A stretch of DNA of 64,000 bases from Prorocentrum cordatum (Eukaryota > Sar > Dinophyceae > Prorocentrales > Prorocentraceae): positions 631,680-695,679 of the forward strand of contig CAUYUJ010018616.1 in NCBI GenBank assembly GCA_963575745.1. Reading direction: 5' to 3'. The notes beneath the pieces are model-generated. The model did not search any database. It was given only the letters and a program-made list of their open reading frames with translations, and was not told the origin of the DNA. Shown here piece after piece: positions 23,850-34,500 of this stretch (positions are counted from its first letter, which is position 1; each line of letters begins with the position of its first letter). A program made the position numbers and the translations under genes.

Positions 23850-24290
23850 GCGAAGAGAAGGCGAAGGAGGAGGAGGAGGAGGAGGAGGAGGAGAAGGAGG
23901 AGGAGGAGGAGAAGGAGTGAACAACCCGCCAGAAAGGTACAATTCATCAGCTCGAACTGTAGGCAACACGATGGCGGTGCATTTATGTACACTTGGATCA
24001 GCCAGAGAGTGAAGCTCGCTCCCGCTCGCAGCGCCCGGGCTGTCGAGGACAACCCGGCAGCGCAATGGGCGGCTCCGAATAGCACACGCGCATACGCCAG
24101 ATCGGGAAGCGGTGGTGGTGGGAGGAGTAGGAGTAGGAGTAGGAGTAGGAGTAGGAGTAGGAGTAGGAGTAGGAGTAGGAGTAGGAGTAGGAGTAGGAGG
24201 AGGAGGAGGAGGAGGAGAAGGAGGAGGAGGAGGAGGAGGGGGGAAAGGGAGGAGGAGGAGGAGGAGGAGGAGGAGGAGGAGGAGGCTGGG
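23850..24290. repeat. GGA and (GTAGGA)n microsatellites
   Basis: GGA triplets at 23856-23918 and an almost perfect hexanucleotide GTAGGA array at 24118-24200, followed by GGA to 24290. Poly-Gly, poly-Val-Gly and poly-Arg-Ser frames are artefacts. Confidence 0.95.
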
Positions 24291-25016
24291 GGGGGGAATG
24301 GATCCGAGCGAGAGGGGTCTGCGGGGCTGCCCTGCCCACTGGCTTGAGCCGCTCCGACCCCAGCGCGGAGAGAGCGCGGCCGCGTGCCCTCGGGCGGCCG
24401 CAAAACTGACCTGGCACTCCGGCCAAGCACTCGGCAGCGGCTGCTCAGGGCCGGTCGCTACCACGCACGGCGAGGCATTTGGACCCAGGGGGCTCCTCCT
24501 CCTCCTCCTCGCTCCTCCTCCTCCTTCCTCCTCCTCCTTTTACGTTAGGCCAACCTGAGCGTGAAGCTGTGGCGTTCCTCCTCCTCCTCCTCCTCCTCCT
24601 CCTCCTGCTCCTGCTCCTGCTCCAGGAGAGGGGAGGGCGCCGCGGCGCGGCAGCCTGGCGCCCTCTGGGCGGCACCCGCGCGTGGATGCCGGCACTTCAG
24701 GAAGGCAGCGGCGCGAGGCCGCCACGCAGCTTCCGGGGTGCGGGGGGGGGGAAGGAGGCTCGGACGTCCTCGCGTCGTGGGAACAGCACGATTCTGAAAT
24801 CAGCGCTTCAACAAGGCAGCGGCGCGCAGCCGCCAATCAATTCGGACGAGGGGAAGGGACTCGGCCGTCCTCGCGCCGCCATTCAAATCGGAGGCGGGGG
24901 GAGGGGACTCGGCCGTCCTCAGAGCCCCAGGGGCGGCGCCGAAACGGCAGGGCCCAGATGGCTCCGTAGTTGCCGCCCTTTGGGAGCTTTGATGATGTAA
25001 GCGGCAGGCGGAGAGA
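24291..25016. other. Spacer with a CTC tract and GCAGCGGCGCG repeats
   Basis: CTC triplets at 24490-24625. A motif AAGGCAGCGGCGCG with GGGACTCGGCCGTCCTC recurs three times at 24695-24925. The open frames on both strands match no family I can name. Confidence 0.4.
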
Positions 25017-25135
25017 TTGGGGGAAGAGATCGAAGCGGGAGGGGCGGAGGAGAGCCACGAGGCGGAAGGGGAGGAGGACGAAGAGGAGCAGGAAGAGGAA
25101 GGGGACGACGAGGAGGTTCCCAGAGGCGTCTTCGG
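25017..25135 (+). CDS. Candidate acidic exon
   Basis: Plus frame GEEIEAGGAEESHEAEGEED then EEEQEEEGDDEEVPR, strongly Glu/Asp rich, ending before GCGTCTTC, a possible GC donor. It could equally be GA-rich noncoding DNA. Confidence 0.2.
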
Positions 25136-25531
25136 GAACGTCTGCATGACGACGACATCGACAGCGATTGTACTGGTGGGAGCCAATTGTACTGGTGGGA
25201 GGCTCTCGTCGGGTGGGGCACCTCACGAGTGCGCAACATACGGCTGCCGTCCGCGAACTCGGGGGGGGCCTCACTCAATGCAGGCTGGGAACGCCTGGAG
25301 AGCTTCCCGGAAGCCTCCAGGGGGTCAGCTCGGGGCCCGTCGGGGCTTCCTGGAGACTCCTGGGGAGGGCTCGTCGGAGCTTCGGCTCGCGTTCCCCCTC
25401 TTGGGGCGCTCTTGGGGCCGTCGTGACTGGGGCCGTCTTGAAAGCCTCTGGGCTCTCCTGCGGGCTCGCATGGGCCATCTCGGGGCGCTCTTGGGAGCCT
25501 CTTTGGGCCGTCTTCACCACCCACCAACCCA

Positions 25532-25662
25532 CCCCAACCCAACCCGAAGGCTCAGATTTACCCTCGATTTCCAGTGGGGGGGGGGTCGGGAAACATCGAA
25601 AAAACACATGTGGAACCCTTACCCCCCCCAACCCGAAATTCGGGTCTTCGGGTTGGGTTGGG
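25532..25662. mobile_element. Inverted-repeat hairpin element, single copy
   Basis: Inverted ends CCCCAACCCAACCCGAAG (left) and CTTCGGGTTGGGTTGGG (right) enclose about 95 bp including a G run and a smaller inner palindrome. It resembles the other short inverted-repeat elements of the window. Confidence 0.6.
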
Positions 25663-26089
25663 ATGGTCTGGTAGGCAGTCACGTCTTGAGGCGGTCCTGC
25701 GGACTTCTGGGGCTGGCTGGGAGCGCGGGGGCCCTGGAACAGCAAAATCGCCAGCATGTCATCCCAAACCAAGGGGGAATCAATGATTTGGGCCTCTCGG
25801 GGCGCTATCGTGAGGGCTCTTCGAGGCCTCTTGGGGCTTCCTGGCCGCTTCCTGGGCTGGAAGGGGGCCACCTTCGACGTCTTGGAGCGCTCGTTTGGCG
25901 ATTCGGAACGCCCTAGGACCGCCTTGGGGGGCCACTTGGGGCCCTGGACTCCGCTCATGGCGCGCTCAGGGAGCGCTCCCTTGGACCAAGACCCCCTCAT
26001 GGGATGTCGAGGGGCACGGGTTTCGGACCTTGGAACGCCCACCCCGTGTTATACATGTAAACATATGCAGCTGTACATACATTCGGATT

Positions 26090-26380
26090 GCACAACATAG
26101 CGTGCACCACCCGGCTTTCACAACACAGCTGTTCCCACATAGCTTAAACGACAGAGCTTGCACTACACAGCTGACGCCACACAACTTGCACCACATGAAT
26201 TGCACAGCATTGTTTGCACCCGGCAAATTGCACTACGCGGCGTGTAACACCTATCTTGCACCGCAAAGCTTATCCCATATAACTTCCGCCACATAGTTTA
26301 CACCAGATAGTTTGCATCACATAGCGCGCACCACGGAGCTTACATCTACGTAGCTTGCACCTCATTGCCTACAAGTCTAC
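26090..26380. repeat. Degenerate minisatellite (CACATAGCTTGCACCA)
   Basis: About 17 divergent units of a 16-18 bp motif around CACATAGCTTGCACCAC. The reverse-complement motif reappears at about 62470-62560. Confidence 0.75.
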
Positions 26381-26544
26381 AGCGCAATACATTCGTGGTT
26401 GGGGTCCACGCTGGCAAACAGCTTGTCATCCGAAGATCAAGCGCAAATTGCTCGGTGAGTGTGGCGCACATGCTGCCAGGCAGTATTCTTATCCGATGTC
26501 CCTACTGCATGGGCCGACCGTGGGAGGCCGGCGGTGGTGAAATT

Positions 26545-26746
26545 GGGCTGAGGAAGAGGCCGACGTGCGCGAGCGGGTGGAGCACGCAGCCCTTGCCCCC
26601 CTCCCTCTGCGCATCATGGTCAGAGCGCTGCCCGGAACCTTCCGTTTCACTCGGCGGCTTTCCCCTTGGACCTCGGGCCCAGAGAGCCGCACCGGCGTCG
26701 ACCCTCGAACTTCTTTGTTGCTGGGGGGGCAAACTGAAGGGGAACT
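26545..26746 (+). CDS. Candidate exon next to a family M2 element
   Basis: Plus frame EEADVRERVEHAALAPLPL then RIMVRALPGTFRFTRRLSP, ending where the family M2 element starts (GG then GACACACAAATA, a possible GA donor). The composition is protein-like and there is a stop just upstream, so it would be an internal exon. No family recognised. Confidence 0.3.
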
Positions 26747-26896
26747 GGGACACACAAATAAATGCACACAAATAAACATATCCCCCATATTTTCCCATGT
26801 TTTCTGGGCTCTTGTCTTCCCCCCCCACTTCCCATATTTTCCTATATTTCCTGGGAATCCAGGATTAATTGTGTCTGTGTGTTTCTTTCCCTCCTG
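26747..26896. mobile_element. Introner-like element, family M2, copy 1
   Basis: Starts GGGACACACAAATAAATGC, contains CCCATATTTTCC blocks and a CTTCCCCCCCACTTCCCATA block, and ends ATTGTGTCTGTGTGTTTC then TTTCCCTCCTG. The two ends are imperfectly complementary (ACACA.A near the left, TGTGT..TTTCCC at the right). Read on minus, the end is TGTGTCCCAG, a perfect 3' splice-site sequence. Five copies occur in the window. Confidence 0.8.
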
Positions 26897-27397
26897 ACAA
26901 ACAAGCAGGAGGAGGTTGGCACTGCTTGGACAAGGAGCCATCGGCAGGCCAGGCACTCACGGGCCGCACGAGGAGCGGGACGAACACCCAGCGGAACAAG
27001 CCTGGAAGAGAGGAAAAACACTCCTGGGGTGCCCCAGCAAAAAAAAATACCTGGCCCCGACTGTCACGGGTCAGGCAAGGCGCGGTATCAATACCCTGCC
27101 CCAGAAGGCGGAGTAGCAACAAACTCGGAGGTGTCTGACTCGAGCATCATGAACAAACCATAGGGGGCCATTCAGATACCGACTGCGGGGAATGGCGAAC
27201 GGAGGGTGTGGGCTCAGGGGGGGACACCGACCTGGAATCGGCGATGATTTGCCGATGGATCGACGATGGACTCCCGTTCAAGGGAAACCGGACGTTCCTG
27301 GACAGGGCGGGGCACCCGAACCCCGTTCGGGGATGACTGGGCGATGGAGGGTCGATGCTTTTCCCCACCCCTGTATCCCCGCCTCTGAGCAGGTGCC

Positions 27398-27560
27398 GAC
27401 CGTCCCGGCATTCCCAGAGGCTTACCACGACATGTACCCCCAAAACCGTTCGAAAAACAAAAACAATGTTCTTGGAACAGAAACCCGATGTGTCTAATCA
27501 TGACAGTCTCAGCCAGAACTGTTCTAAGAACAGTTCGTGCAGACCAGCCAGAACGCTTCG
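27398..27560. repeat. Dispersed repeat, family R3, copy 1
   Basis: Shares with 43116-43345 the order CGTCCCGGCATTCCCA, GGCTTACCACGACATGT, AATGTTCTTGGAACAGAAACC, CAGTCTCAGCCAGAACTGTTC, TAAGAACAGTTCGTG and CGCTTCGCC. It contains palindromes of the type GTTCTAAGAAC. A longer, more diverged copy is at 57768-58160. Confidence 0.75.
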
Positions 27561-27618
27561 CCTCTGCTCGACTCCTTCCCGAGCCCCCTCCAGCTTGTCA
27601 CCTTTGGCGGCGCGCAGA

Positions 27619-27763
27619 AAGGGGGGTAGGGGGAGGGTGGAAGGCTTCTTGGAAGGGGGCTGCCTCTTAGAAGGCGCTGGCCTTACATCTATGGAGAGGG
27701 CCGGCGCCTTCCAAGAAGCAGGGGTGCTTCCAAGAAGCCTTCCCCACTCCCCCTACCCCCCTT
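27619..27763. mobile_element. 145-bp inverted-repeat element with 3-bp target duplication
   Basis: Arms of about 60 bp: left starts AAGGGGGGTAGGGGGAGGG, right ends CCCCACTCCCCCTACCCCCC then TT. The inner arms share GGAAGGCTTCTTGGAAG and GGCGC blocks. AGA flanks both ends (27616-27618 and 27764-27766), a 3-bp target-site duplication. Coding potential is nil. Confidence 0.75.
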
Positions 27764-27837
27764 AGATGCTCATTCTGGGGACCTTCCTGGAGCCACTCGC
27801 TCCACTCGTGCGTCGAAGCTGCGTCGAAGCTGCGTCG

Positions 27838-27958
27838 AACCTGAGTCGAACCTGAGTCGAACCTGAGTCGAATCTGAGTCGAACCTGAGTCGACCTTTGT
27901 CGAACTTGAGTCGAACCTGAGTCGAACAGATCCATTAGGTGGCCCCAAGGAAGGTCCC
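27838..27958. repeat. GAGTCGAACCT tandem repeat, copy 2
   Basis: Ten or so 11-12 bp units followed by the same right-hand block as at 12122-12150. Confidence 0.85.
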
Positions 27959-28159
27959 CAAAACGAGTATCGACCCCCCCCCCCTGCGCGTGGCCGACTC
28001 CTCCGCTTTGTCACCTGACTCCGCAGGCGGGGAACACTCGGACCATGGCGCGCCCCTGGCAGGCGGATGTGTGCTGGCCGAGGCTGCGAGCCAAATCCCC
28101 CGCTCCCGAGAGCGGAGGAGGGCAAGGAAGGCACCCCTCTCGGGGGGGCACAAAATCAG

Positions 28160-28385
28160 AGCCCCGAATCATCAGGGGTAACTCGGGTCAGGGCTAACTC
28201 GAGTTCGTTTTTCCGGAATCCGAACCCGACTTACCCCGGACCCGAGTTACCCCGGATAATTCGGGCGTCCAGAACCCCACATCATCAGGGGTAACTCGGG
28301 TCAGGGCTAACTCGGGTTCCTTCTTCGGGAATCCAAACCCGAGTTACCCTGGACCCGAGTTACCCCGGATAACTCGGGCGCCCAA
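28160..28385. repeat. Two tandem ~100-bp hairpins
   Basis: Each unit contains CATCAGGGGTAACTCGGGTC, AGGGCTAACTCG, a short loop rich in T or C, then the inverse ending GACCCGAGTTACCCCGG. The arms are about 30 bp with few mismatches. The units start near 28160 and 28268. They could be a duplicated MITE or a structured repeat. Confidence 0.75.
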
Positions 28386-28672
28386 CAAAAGGTGGGGTGG
28401 GGGCACAGGTGGGGCTGGAGGGAAAATCGCTCCGAGCGGCCCCTGGAAGAAGGAACCTCGTGAAACGGACGCATCCAGCTGGGCCCGTTCCCCTGCCCCA
28501 CCTTGGGATAACCCTCCCTCTGCGAGCCCCGGACTCTCAACCTGCACCGACCCGGACCGGCCTAGGCTGGCCTGGGGCCAGGATCGGTGCAGGCAGAGTC
28601 GCCGTGGCGCCGCGCTCACGCGCAGAGCGCCGGTCATGCTCCTGCGGCGTGACAGCGCCCAGGCCGTCGCTC

Positions 28673-28816
28673 CTACAGCGCCGATGCCACGAGCTCCAGC
28701 TCTCCGTTGCTCACGACGTCAATCTGAACCACCTCGTTGCTCTCGTTGCTCAGATCCGCCACGAACTCGGACCGCCTGCTCCGCCTCGGCTTCTCGCCCA
28801 TGTCGACGCTGCTGAC
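28673..28816 (-). CDS. Candidate terminal exon
   Basis: Minus strand: a CGCCTCCAG acceptor then GTC AGC AGC reading VSSVDMGEKPRRSRRSEFVA, then DLSNESNEVVQIDVVSNGEL and ELVASAL, stop at 28673. The composition is strongly protein-like and the acceptor is good. Domain unknown. It probably belongs with the exon at 29055-29300 across one or more introns. Confidence 0.4.
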   Translation of the reverse strand, partial: VSSVDMGEKPRRSRRSEFVADLSNESNEVVQIDVVSNGELELVASAL

Positions 28817-28944
28817 CTGGAGGCGCGGCCGGCCCTCGGGGCGGCCCAGGGGCGGCCCAGGGGCAGCCGAAGAGAGCCTCCAGAGGACCCCCTCGGGAGG
28901 CGGATGACCTGTCACACGGGCCGTCTCAGGGCTGAGCCTCCACG

Positions 28945-29054
28945 GTCTTTCTCGTTCTCGTCTTGCTTCCGTTGCCCCTCGCTCTGTCTTCACATCCGCC
29001 TTCACCGCAGAACGATATCGAAACGAAAACGGCCCACGAAATCGCCCAAAACAC
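28945..29054 (-). mobile_element. Introner-like element, family M4, copy 1 (intron candidate)
   Basis: On minus it begins GTGTTTTGGGCGATTTCG at a predicted donor directly after an exon and ends near GAACGAGAAAGACC. A related sequence is at 50996-51092 (plus strand shares TCTCGTTCTCG, CGATGTGTCTTC, TCCGCCTT, CGACATCGAAACG and CGGCCCGCG). A repeated short sequence exactly filling an inter-exon gap is the hallmark of an introner. Confidence 0.55.
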
Positions 29055-29300
29055 CGTCGAGGTCCAGCCCCGGGGCCGCTTCTGCCCGCCTCTGGAGGGT
29101 CTCCGAGCCGCCGGGCTCCTGGGCCGCATGCAGCCCCCGGAGGGCGGCCGTCAGGCCAGGGGCCTGGAGCTTGGAGCCGATGTCGAGGATGCTGGTCTCC
29201 AGCTTCTCCTGTCGGAGGCCAGGAAGGAAGTCCTCGATGTGTGTCACGGGCCCAGGGCGCGCCAGAAGCTCCCCGACGAGGTGCTCATGGATTGCACGTG
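29055..29300 (-). CDS. Candidate internal exon
   Basis: Minus strand: CTACACAG acceptor at 29301, then RAIHEHLVGELLARPGPVTH, IEDFLPGLRQEKLETSILDI, GSKLQAPGLTAALRGLHA, ending LDLD before GGTGTTTTGG (GT donor at 29054). The predicted peptide is helical and charged and looks real. No family recognised. Confidence 0.45.
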
Positions 29301-29379
29301 CTGTGTAGCGCGCGCGCGCATGGCGGCCCCTGGGGCTCCCTGGGGAGAGGAGCACCCTGGGCAAGTCAGGCCCTGAGGT

Positions 29380-30640
29380 TGCCAAACTCCAGGGGCAAGC
29401 CAAGGGAGCTCCGAGAGGGCCCCAAGAGGGCCCCAGGAGCGACCCGAGAGGGCTCAAAGAGGGGCCCCCAGAGGGCGAGGGCCCGAAGAGCGGGGATCAA
29501 TGGGTGGCAGGCTCCGAGATGGCCACGAAGCGTTCACAAGATAGCCCCAAAATGGCCCCAAGGTGGCATAACAGATTCCGAATCATCACCGAAGGCGCCC
29601 CAGAAGGCTAAGACCTTTGAAGAACAACCGCGCTTCATGAATATGATTGCTCTTGGCGATTCGCTATCAATGGCATTCTGAGGCCTCAGGGTGATTGAAC
29701 TATTGCCGAAGACAGCTTCAGCTGTACGCGAAACGGGCTCGAAGACGGCACGGCTGACCCCCAAGCAGGTCCAGAAGAGCCCCAGGAGTGGCTATGAAGA
29801 AACACTAAAGGAAAGAAAAGAGGAGATTGAGGTGTGGCCAAAAAAAAAGCCAGGCAAAGAGCCCAGTCCTTTCTCAGCGCGGGGCAGAGATGAGGACTGC
29901 TCGATGCAAGGGAATGCGTTGAGGGGCCTGCTGTATCCCTGAACGCCTCGCCAGAAAAAGACAAGTCACGCCCAACGGCCCCACGGGCGCACCGTCCTGG
30001 AGCGGACACGCGCAAAACGCACGTGCTAAACAAACCTCGCTTCATCACACGTGTCGAGCGGACACTCGCCGGCCCGTGCGAGTCATGCTGCCAGGGACAC
30101 GTTTGCAACTGAACAGCGAACCCTAAGCTCCTTCGAAGAAACACACTCTCTTGAGCCGTCTTGGGCGCCCCTCAGAGCCCCAAACTACTCACCGCATTTC
30201 TACCTCCCCACACAGTCATCCACCGATGTTGATACCTTTGGATCCCCTGTGGGGCTATTTTCGAAGCCTCTTCGGGCTGCCCTGAACCGTTTTGGGCTGT
30301 TGCTGGGACCCCCTTTGGAAAATCTTGGACCCCTTTCACAACCTCTGCTATTGTTGCTGCCAGTTTCTTCCTCCGCCCGCCCTCTCAAATCCTGTTCGCG
30401 GGCTTCACACAACGCCACTTTTTTATAAAAGCGACCAAATTCTGAAAACGTAGGGCGGTGGTGTCTGCCACCCCAGGGACGCTCAATCAATGAACGTTGC
30501 CTTTCGAAGCTCCGCGCGGATGTCCTCGGTCGGCGCTGGACCCCCCTCCCGGTAACCACCTGGCGGCGCCCCTGGTGCGCTCTGTGCGCATGGGAAAGGA
30601 TCTGAGGAGGGGGGGTCCAGCGTCGACCCAAGAGATCCCC
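29380..30640. other. Spacer with CCCAAGA-type repeats
   Basis: Degenerate GGCCCCAAGAGGGCC repeats at 29395-29600 and TTGGGC/CTTCGGGC variants at 30140-30350. A block TCGGCGCTGGACCCCCCTCC with its near-inverse GGGGGGTCCAGCGTCGACCC (about 30528 and 30609) forms a ~100-bp inverted repeat. No gene recognised. Confidence 0.45.
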
Positions 30641-30975
30641 GCGGTTCGTGTCGCGCGTGTGGGCGAGGCGAAGCTGCGCAAGGGCCAAGGGCGACGACGT
30701 GCCTACGTGGCTAGGGCCAGATCGTACAACAAGTTTCTTCTCCAATTGCGCAGCCCCTTGCAAGGGTTGTCTCTTGGATGTCCCGTGGTCTCGTGTTTGT
30801 CCCGCCCTTGTCTCGTGGGATCTCCCGCGGTTATCCCGCGTGTTGTCCTCTTAGTGGTTGTCCCGCGATTTGTCCCGCGCGGTGGCGTGCGGCCGCCCCG
30901 TGGTTTGTCCCGTGGGTTGTCCCATGAATCCCATGCTTGTCCCGTGGGTTGTCCTGTGGCTATTCCGGGACGCAT
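30640..30975. repeat. GTCCCG-rich repeat related to 2.3-3.3 kb
   Basis: GTGTGGGCGAGGCGAAGCTGCG at 30658 and a TGGCTAGGGCCAGATCGTAC block, followed by TTGTCCCGTGG units, parallel the order seen at 2315-2500. Confidence 0.6.
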
Positions 30976-30999
30976 GCATATCGGCATGCGCATCGAATT

Positions 31000-31480
31000 T
31001 CAAAAAATATGCACGTTTTGATTCGAATTGGGACATCTATGTGTGTAACCCGAATGCGAATGAAAATGACAAACGACAACTACATTGAGCTTAGATCTGC
31101 AAGACCAAGATGTGACAGAAATGCAACCCAACATGAAACTCGGGATGCAACTTGACCATGCAAGACGGAATTCAAATCTACATTCGAAATGCACATCGAA
31201 TTGCAAATCGATATGAGCATTGGGTACATCCGAATCCAATTAAACCTGCAACTCTGAATGCAAATCTAATGGCACATCAGGCTCGACCTACACATCGATG
31301 TGCAAACCAGAATGTGACTCGACATGCTCATCCAGTTGCCATCGAAGTACAGATCAAAGTGCGGATCGACATGCGGTCGACGCAATCGACGTGCAAACCG
31401 ATCTGGAATCGAAATGGAGGACAACATGCAAATCCAATTGCGAGCGAAATGCAATTTCCCAGCCCCCCTCCCCAATCTAT
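31000..31480. repeat. Degenerate minisatellite (TGCAAATCGACATG)
   Basis: Around 25 divergent units of 16-20 bp with cores TGCAAATC, ATCGACATG and GAATGCAA. It lies just downstream of the receptor gene stop. Confidence 0.65.
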
Positions 31481-31529
31481 GTCTCACCCGAAGGCTGGTC
31501 TACGAGGTATTGTATACACAGAGTTGTGG

Positions 31530-34500
31530 TTATCGATCCTTGCTCTCGAGGACAATGTCCCACACAGCCGCGCGCACAAACTGGTTCAGAACAGCGAAAC
31601 CACCTCTGTTCTGGACCTCCTGGTTGATCATATCCTTGTCCTTCTGCTCGGACGCGTGGGCGTGCTCAAAGTAGATGTCGCCAATGTGCGCGCCAATCTG
31701 TAGCACGGTGTCAACGGGAGCGGTGCCGGCGTTAAGCACACCTGAGCGGGTAGCAAAGTACAAGCCTTGGAATTCAGCAGTGTCCGAGTTGTCGAGGCAG
31801 TTGTCGAGGCGGTTGAAAGTTTGCAGGACCTCGAAAAGGCACCACGAGCGTTTGAGAGGCTCCGCTGTCTCTTGGATCACCATTACGGTCCCGACACATG
31901 AGGCGTTCCACAAGGCGACGAAGAATGGTGTGTCCTCAATCCGTTTATCGCCGAGCTCAAGGTGAACAGTCCATTGGTTGATACATAGAGAGCAGATCCA
32001 GTATCGGATCCGACGCCATGCTTCGGCATCACCTGAGCAATCCATCCTCTGTGCACAGCTTTGCGCGTGCCCTTGCAAACTCTGAACAAACTCTCCGAAG
32101 GGGTCGCCCCAGTAGTGGGACACGAACCAGTCGACCTTGCCACACCCAGCCACTTCTGCGTAGGATAGTCGGTCCAACTCCGTAAGTGGCTTGACCAGCT
32201 CGGGGACAACATAATACATATTGCGATCTCGAATGAGTGGGCCGAATGATTCCATCAAGTCGAGAACCTGGCCGATGCTCAGAGCCCGCTGGCCAGACAT
32301 GGTCACCGCTCGCGGCTCAGAGCCCTGTGTCGAAGATCGCCCCCCGTCGACGACGTCGGGAGCGGCAGTAAGGCTGGTCGCGTTGCAGCTGTACGGTGAG
32401 GGCTGCTGGCTGTACTTGTCAAAGGTCTGTGCGAGTCGCTTCTTGAATTTGATCAACGCTGCGCCCTTGCTTGTGTGATGTCGCCGGCGAGCACGAGAGC
32501 ACTCTCTCCAGAGCAGGGCGGCCGCTCCACAAGCAGAAGAGAGAGCTGCTGCCAGGCAGCTCTCACGGGCTGCGAGCGGAGTCCCGACAATCAGGGCAGC
32601 GGCTGAAGCGAGCAGCAGAGGCACGATAAGTGCCACGGTGACCTTCGACCTGCCAGTGCAAAGTATACCCATCAATACAGGCACCTCCAACCTGCCCATG
32701 GACGCGTCCACTCTTTGACAGATCGGTTTCCCGTCCGCCGTCAGTACTGCCAGCGCTGTCTTGTCAATGATCCTCACCCTGAACTGGCCCTGCCTCAATC
32801 CTCTGTCTGGAACGTCCGCGATTGTGACTGGCATGGAGCCCCCTACGAAGCGAAGTGGCCACTGTTCCAACAAGTGCGGGCCCGACGAGGTGACAACGAC
32901 TGCACGGCCCTGCAAAGAGATATCGTCAATGAGAACGCTCCGCCGCACTGAGAGACTGAGCAATACCGCTGCAATTGCCAACAATGCCCCAACGACAAAG
33001 CTACTAATGATGTATGATCCGCCACCGTCCCGTAGGCATTGGGTGGAGTGTGCTCAAATCAAGTCTCTCAGAATCTTCGGTCTTGAATAAGTTAGGTTTC
33101 CTGTCGGCCCCACGCCCGGCGTTTCGGGGCGCTCTCGCGCACTCCTAGGCACTCCTTGGGATTCTCGCGTGACTTTTCCAAATGCCCCAGAAACGTGGTT
33201 TGGAATCGGCGCTTCCAACATGTCGTAAAATGGCCCCGATAGGACCTCCAGTATCGCTTGGGGAAGCCGATTTGTCCACTCGCAATTCTGATCTTAAGGA
33301 CATCCAAGACGACCCAAGAGGCCACTAGGATCGCCCCAAGACGAACCCAAAACCTCAGGAGAGGACCGATAGTGAGAACTCGCACTGACAGCTGGATCCC
33401 AGACCCCCCCCAAGACGGCCCCCGAGATCACCAGCAAGCTTCCACAGGCAACAGAACGGCCCCAAGAGGCAATCAAGAAAGTCCGCAGGAGGCCCCAAAG
33501 ACGCTCCCAAAAGACATCCGAGAGGCATTCAAGCCACCAAGAAGCCTACTCAAGCAAGGTGGCCGGATGGGCCGAAAGGCCACTGCATGCAGAAAACTGG
33601 CACTCTGCATCTCCTTCTGCGGTAGTCATGCCCACGGGGCACACGTTGCACTCCGTGCTTCCATAAGACGATGTGAAGGTTCCCGCGCCGCACATGACAC
33701 ACGAGATACCTTCCCCACTGTCGACTGCATACTCGCCTGGCCCACAGAAGTAGCAGTTGCTAGACTCAAACGCACCAGAGGCCATTGTGGTTGCGCCGTC
33801 TCCGCAGCTGGGACAGCCTGTGCTGCCGACTTGATCTGCGAACTTTCCAGCAGCACAGGACGCGCACGAAGTCTGACCGGCCGCGTGTGCGAACCTGCCC
33901 AGTGGGCATTCTTCGCACTCTGTGCTGCCCACGGTGCTCGAGAACCTGCCAGGATCGCACAACGAACACCCCGTATCGAAAGTCATGTAGCCAGCTCTAC
34001 ATTCGCAACTTCCAATGCTACTGACGTGCACCAAACCATCTGGACATGGCTCGCAACTGTTATTCCCATAGTTGAGGGTCAGGCCCTGGCAGTCTTGGAA
34101 GGGCGCCAAGACAGCGCTGATCCCCGTCGCCCCCGCAGGTCCAGCGAAGATGCGCTCCCCGTGCAGCTTGAACTCGAAGTGGCCCAGGCCCAGGAAAGTG
34201 AAAACACCATCGGAGCTGTACTCGGCCATTCTCAATACTACGTCGGTGGAAGACTGCAAGTGCTGCACTAGTAAGGAACCGTCTGGGTGTTTCGAGCCCT
34301 GTGGGAACCGGACGCGGCCAGAAACGCCCTCGAAGTCTGAGCTGGCGAACGCCTCTTGGATCTGGTGGTACTCCGGAGGACGACGCTCCCGGAGGTGCGT
34401 GAGAGAAACGCCCTGGCCAATTAAAACTGCATCCAATGCCAACGCATACATGCACACTGCATCGGCCATCGTGAAAGCATGCGTGACAGGATAAAAACCC

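Noticed and set aside
23810-24470. Leu-rich or Thr-Pro repeat membrane-protein-like frames
   Set aside because: They arise from GGA and GTAGGA microsatellites.
33294-34271. Plus-strand frames opposite the receptor gene
   Set aside because: They are shadows of the minus-strand Cys-rich and ligand-domain exon, with no motifs of their own.
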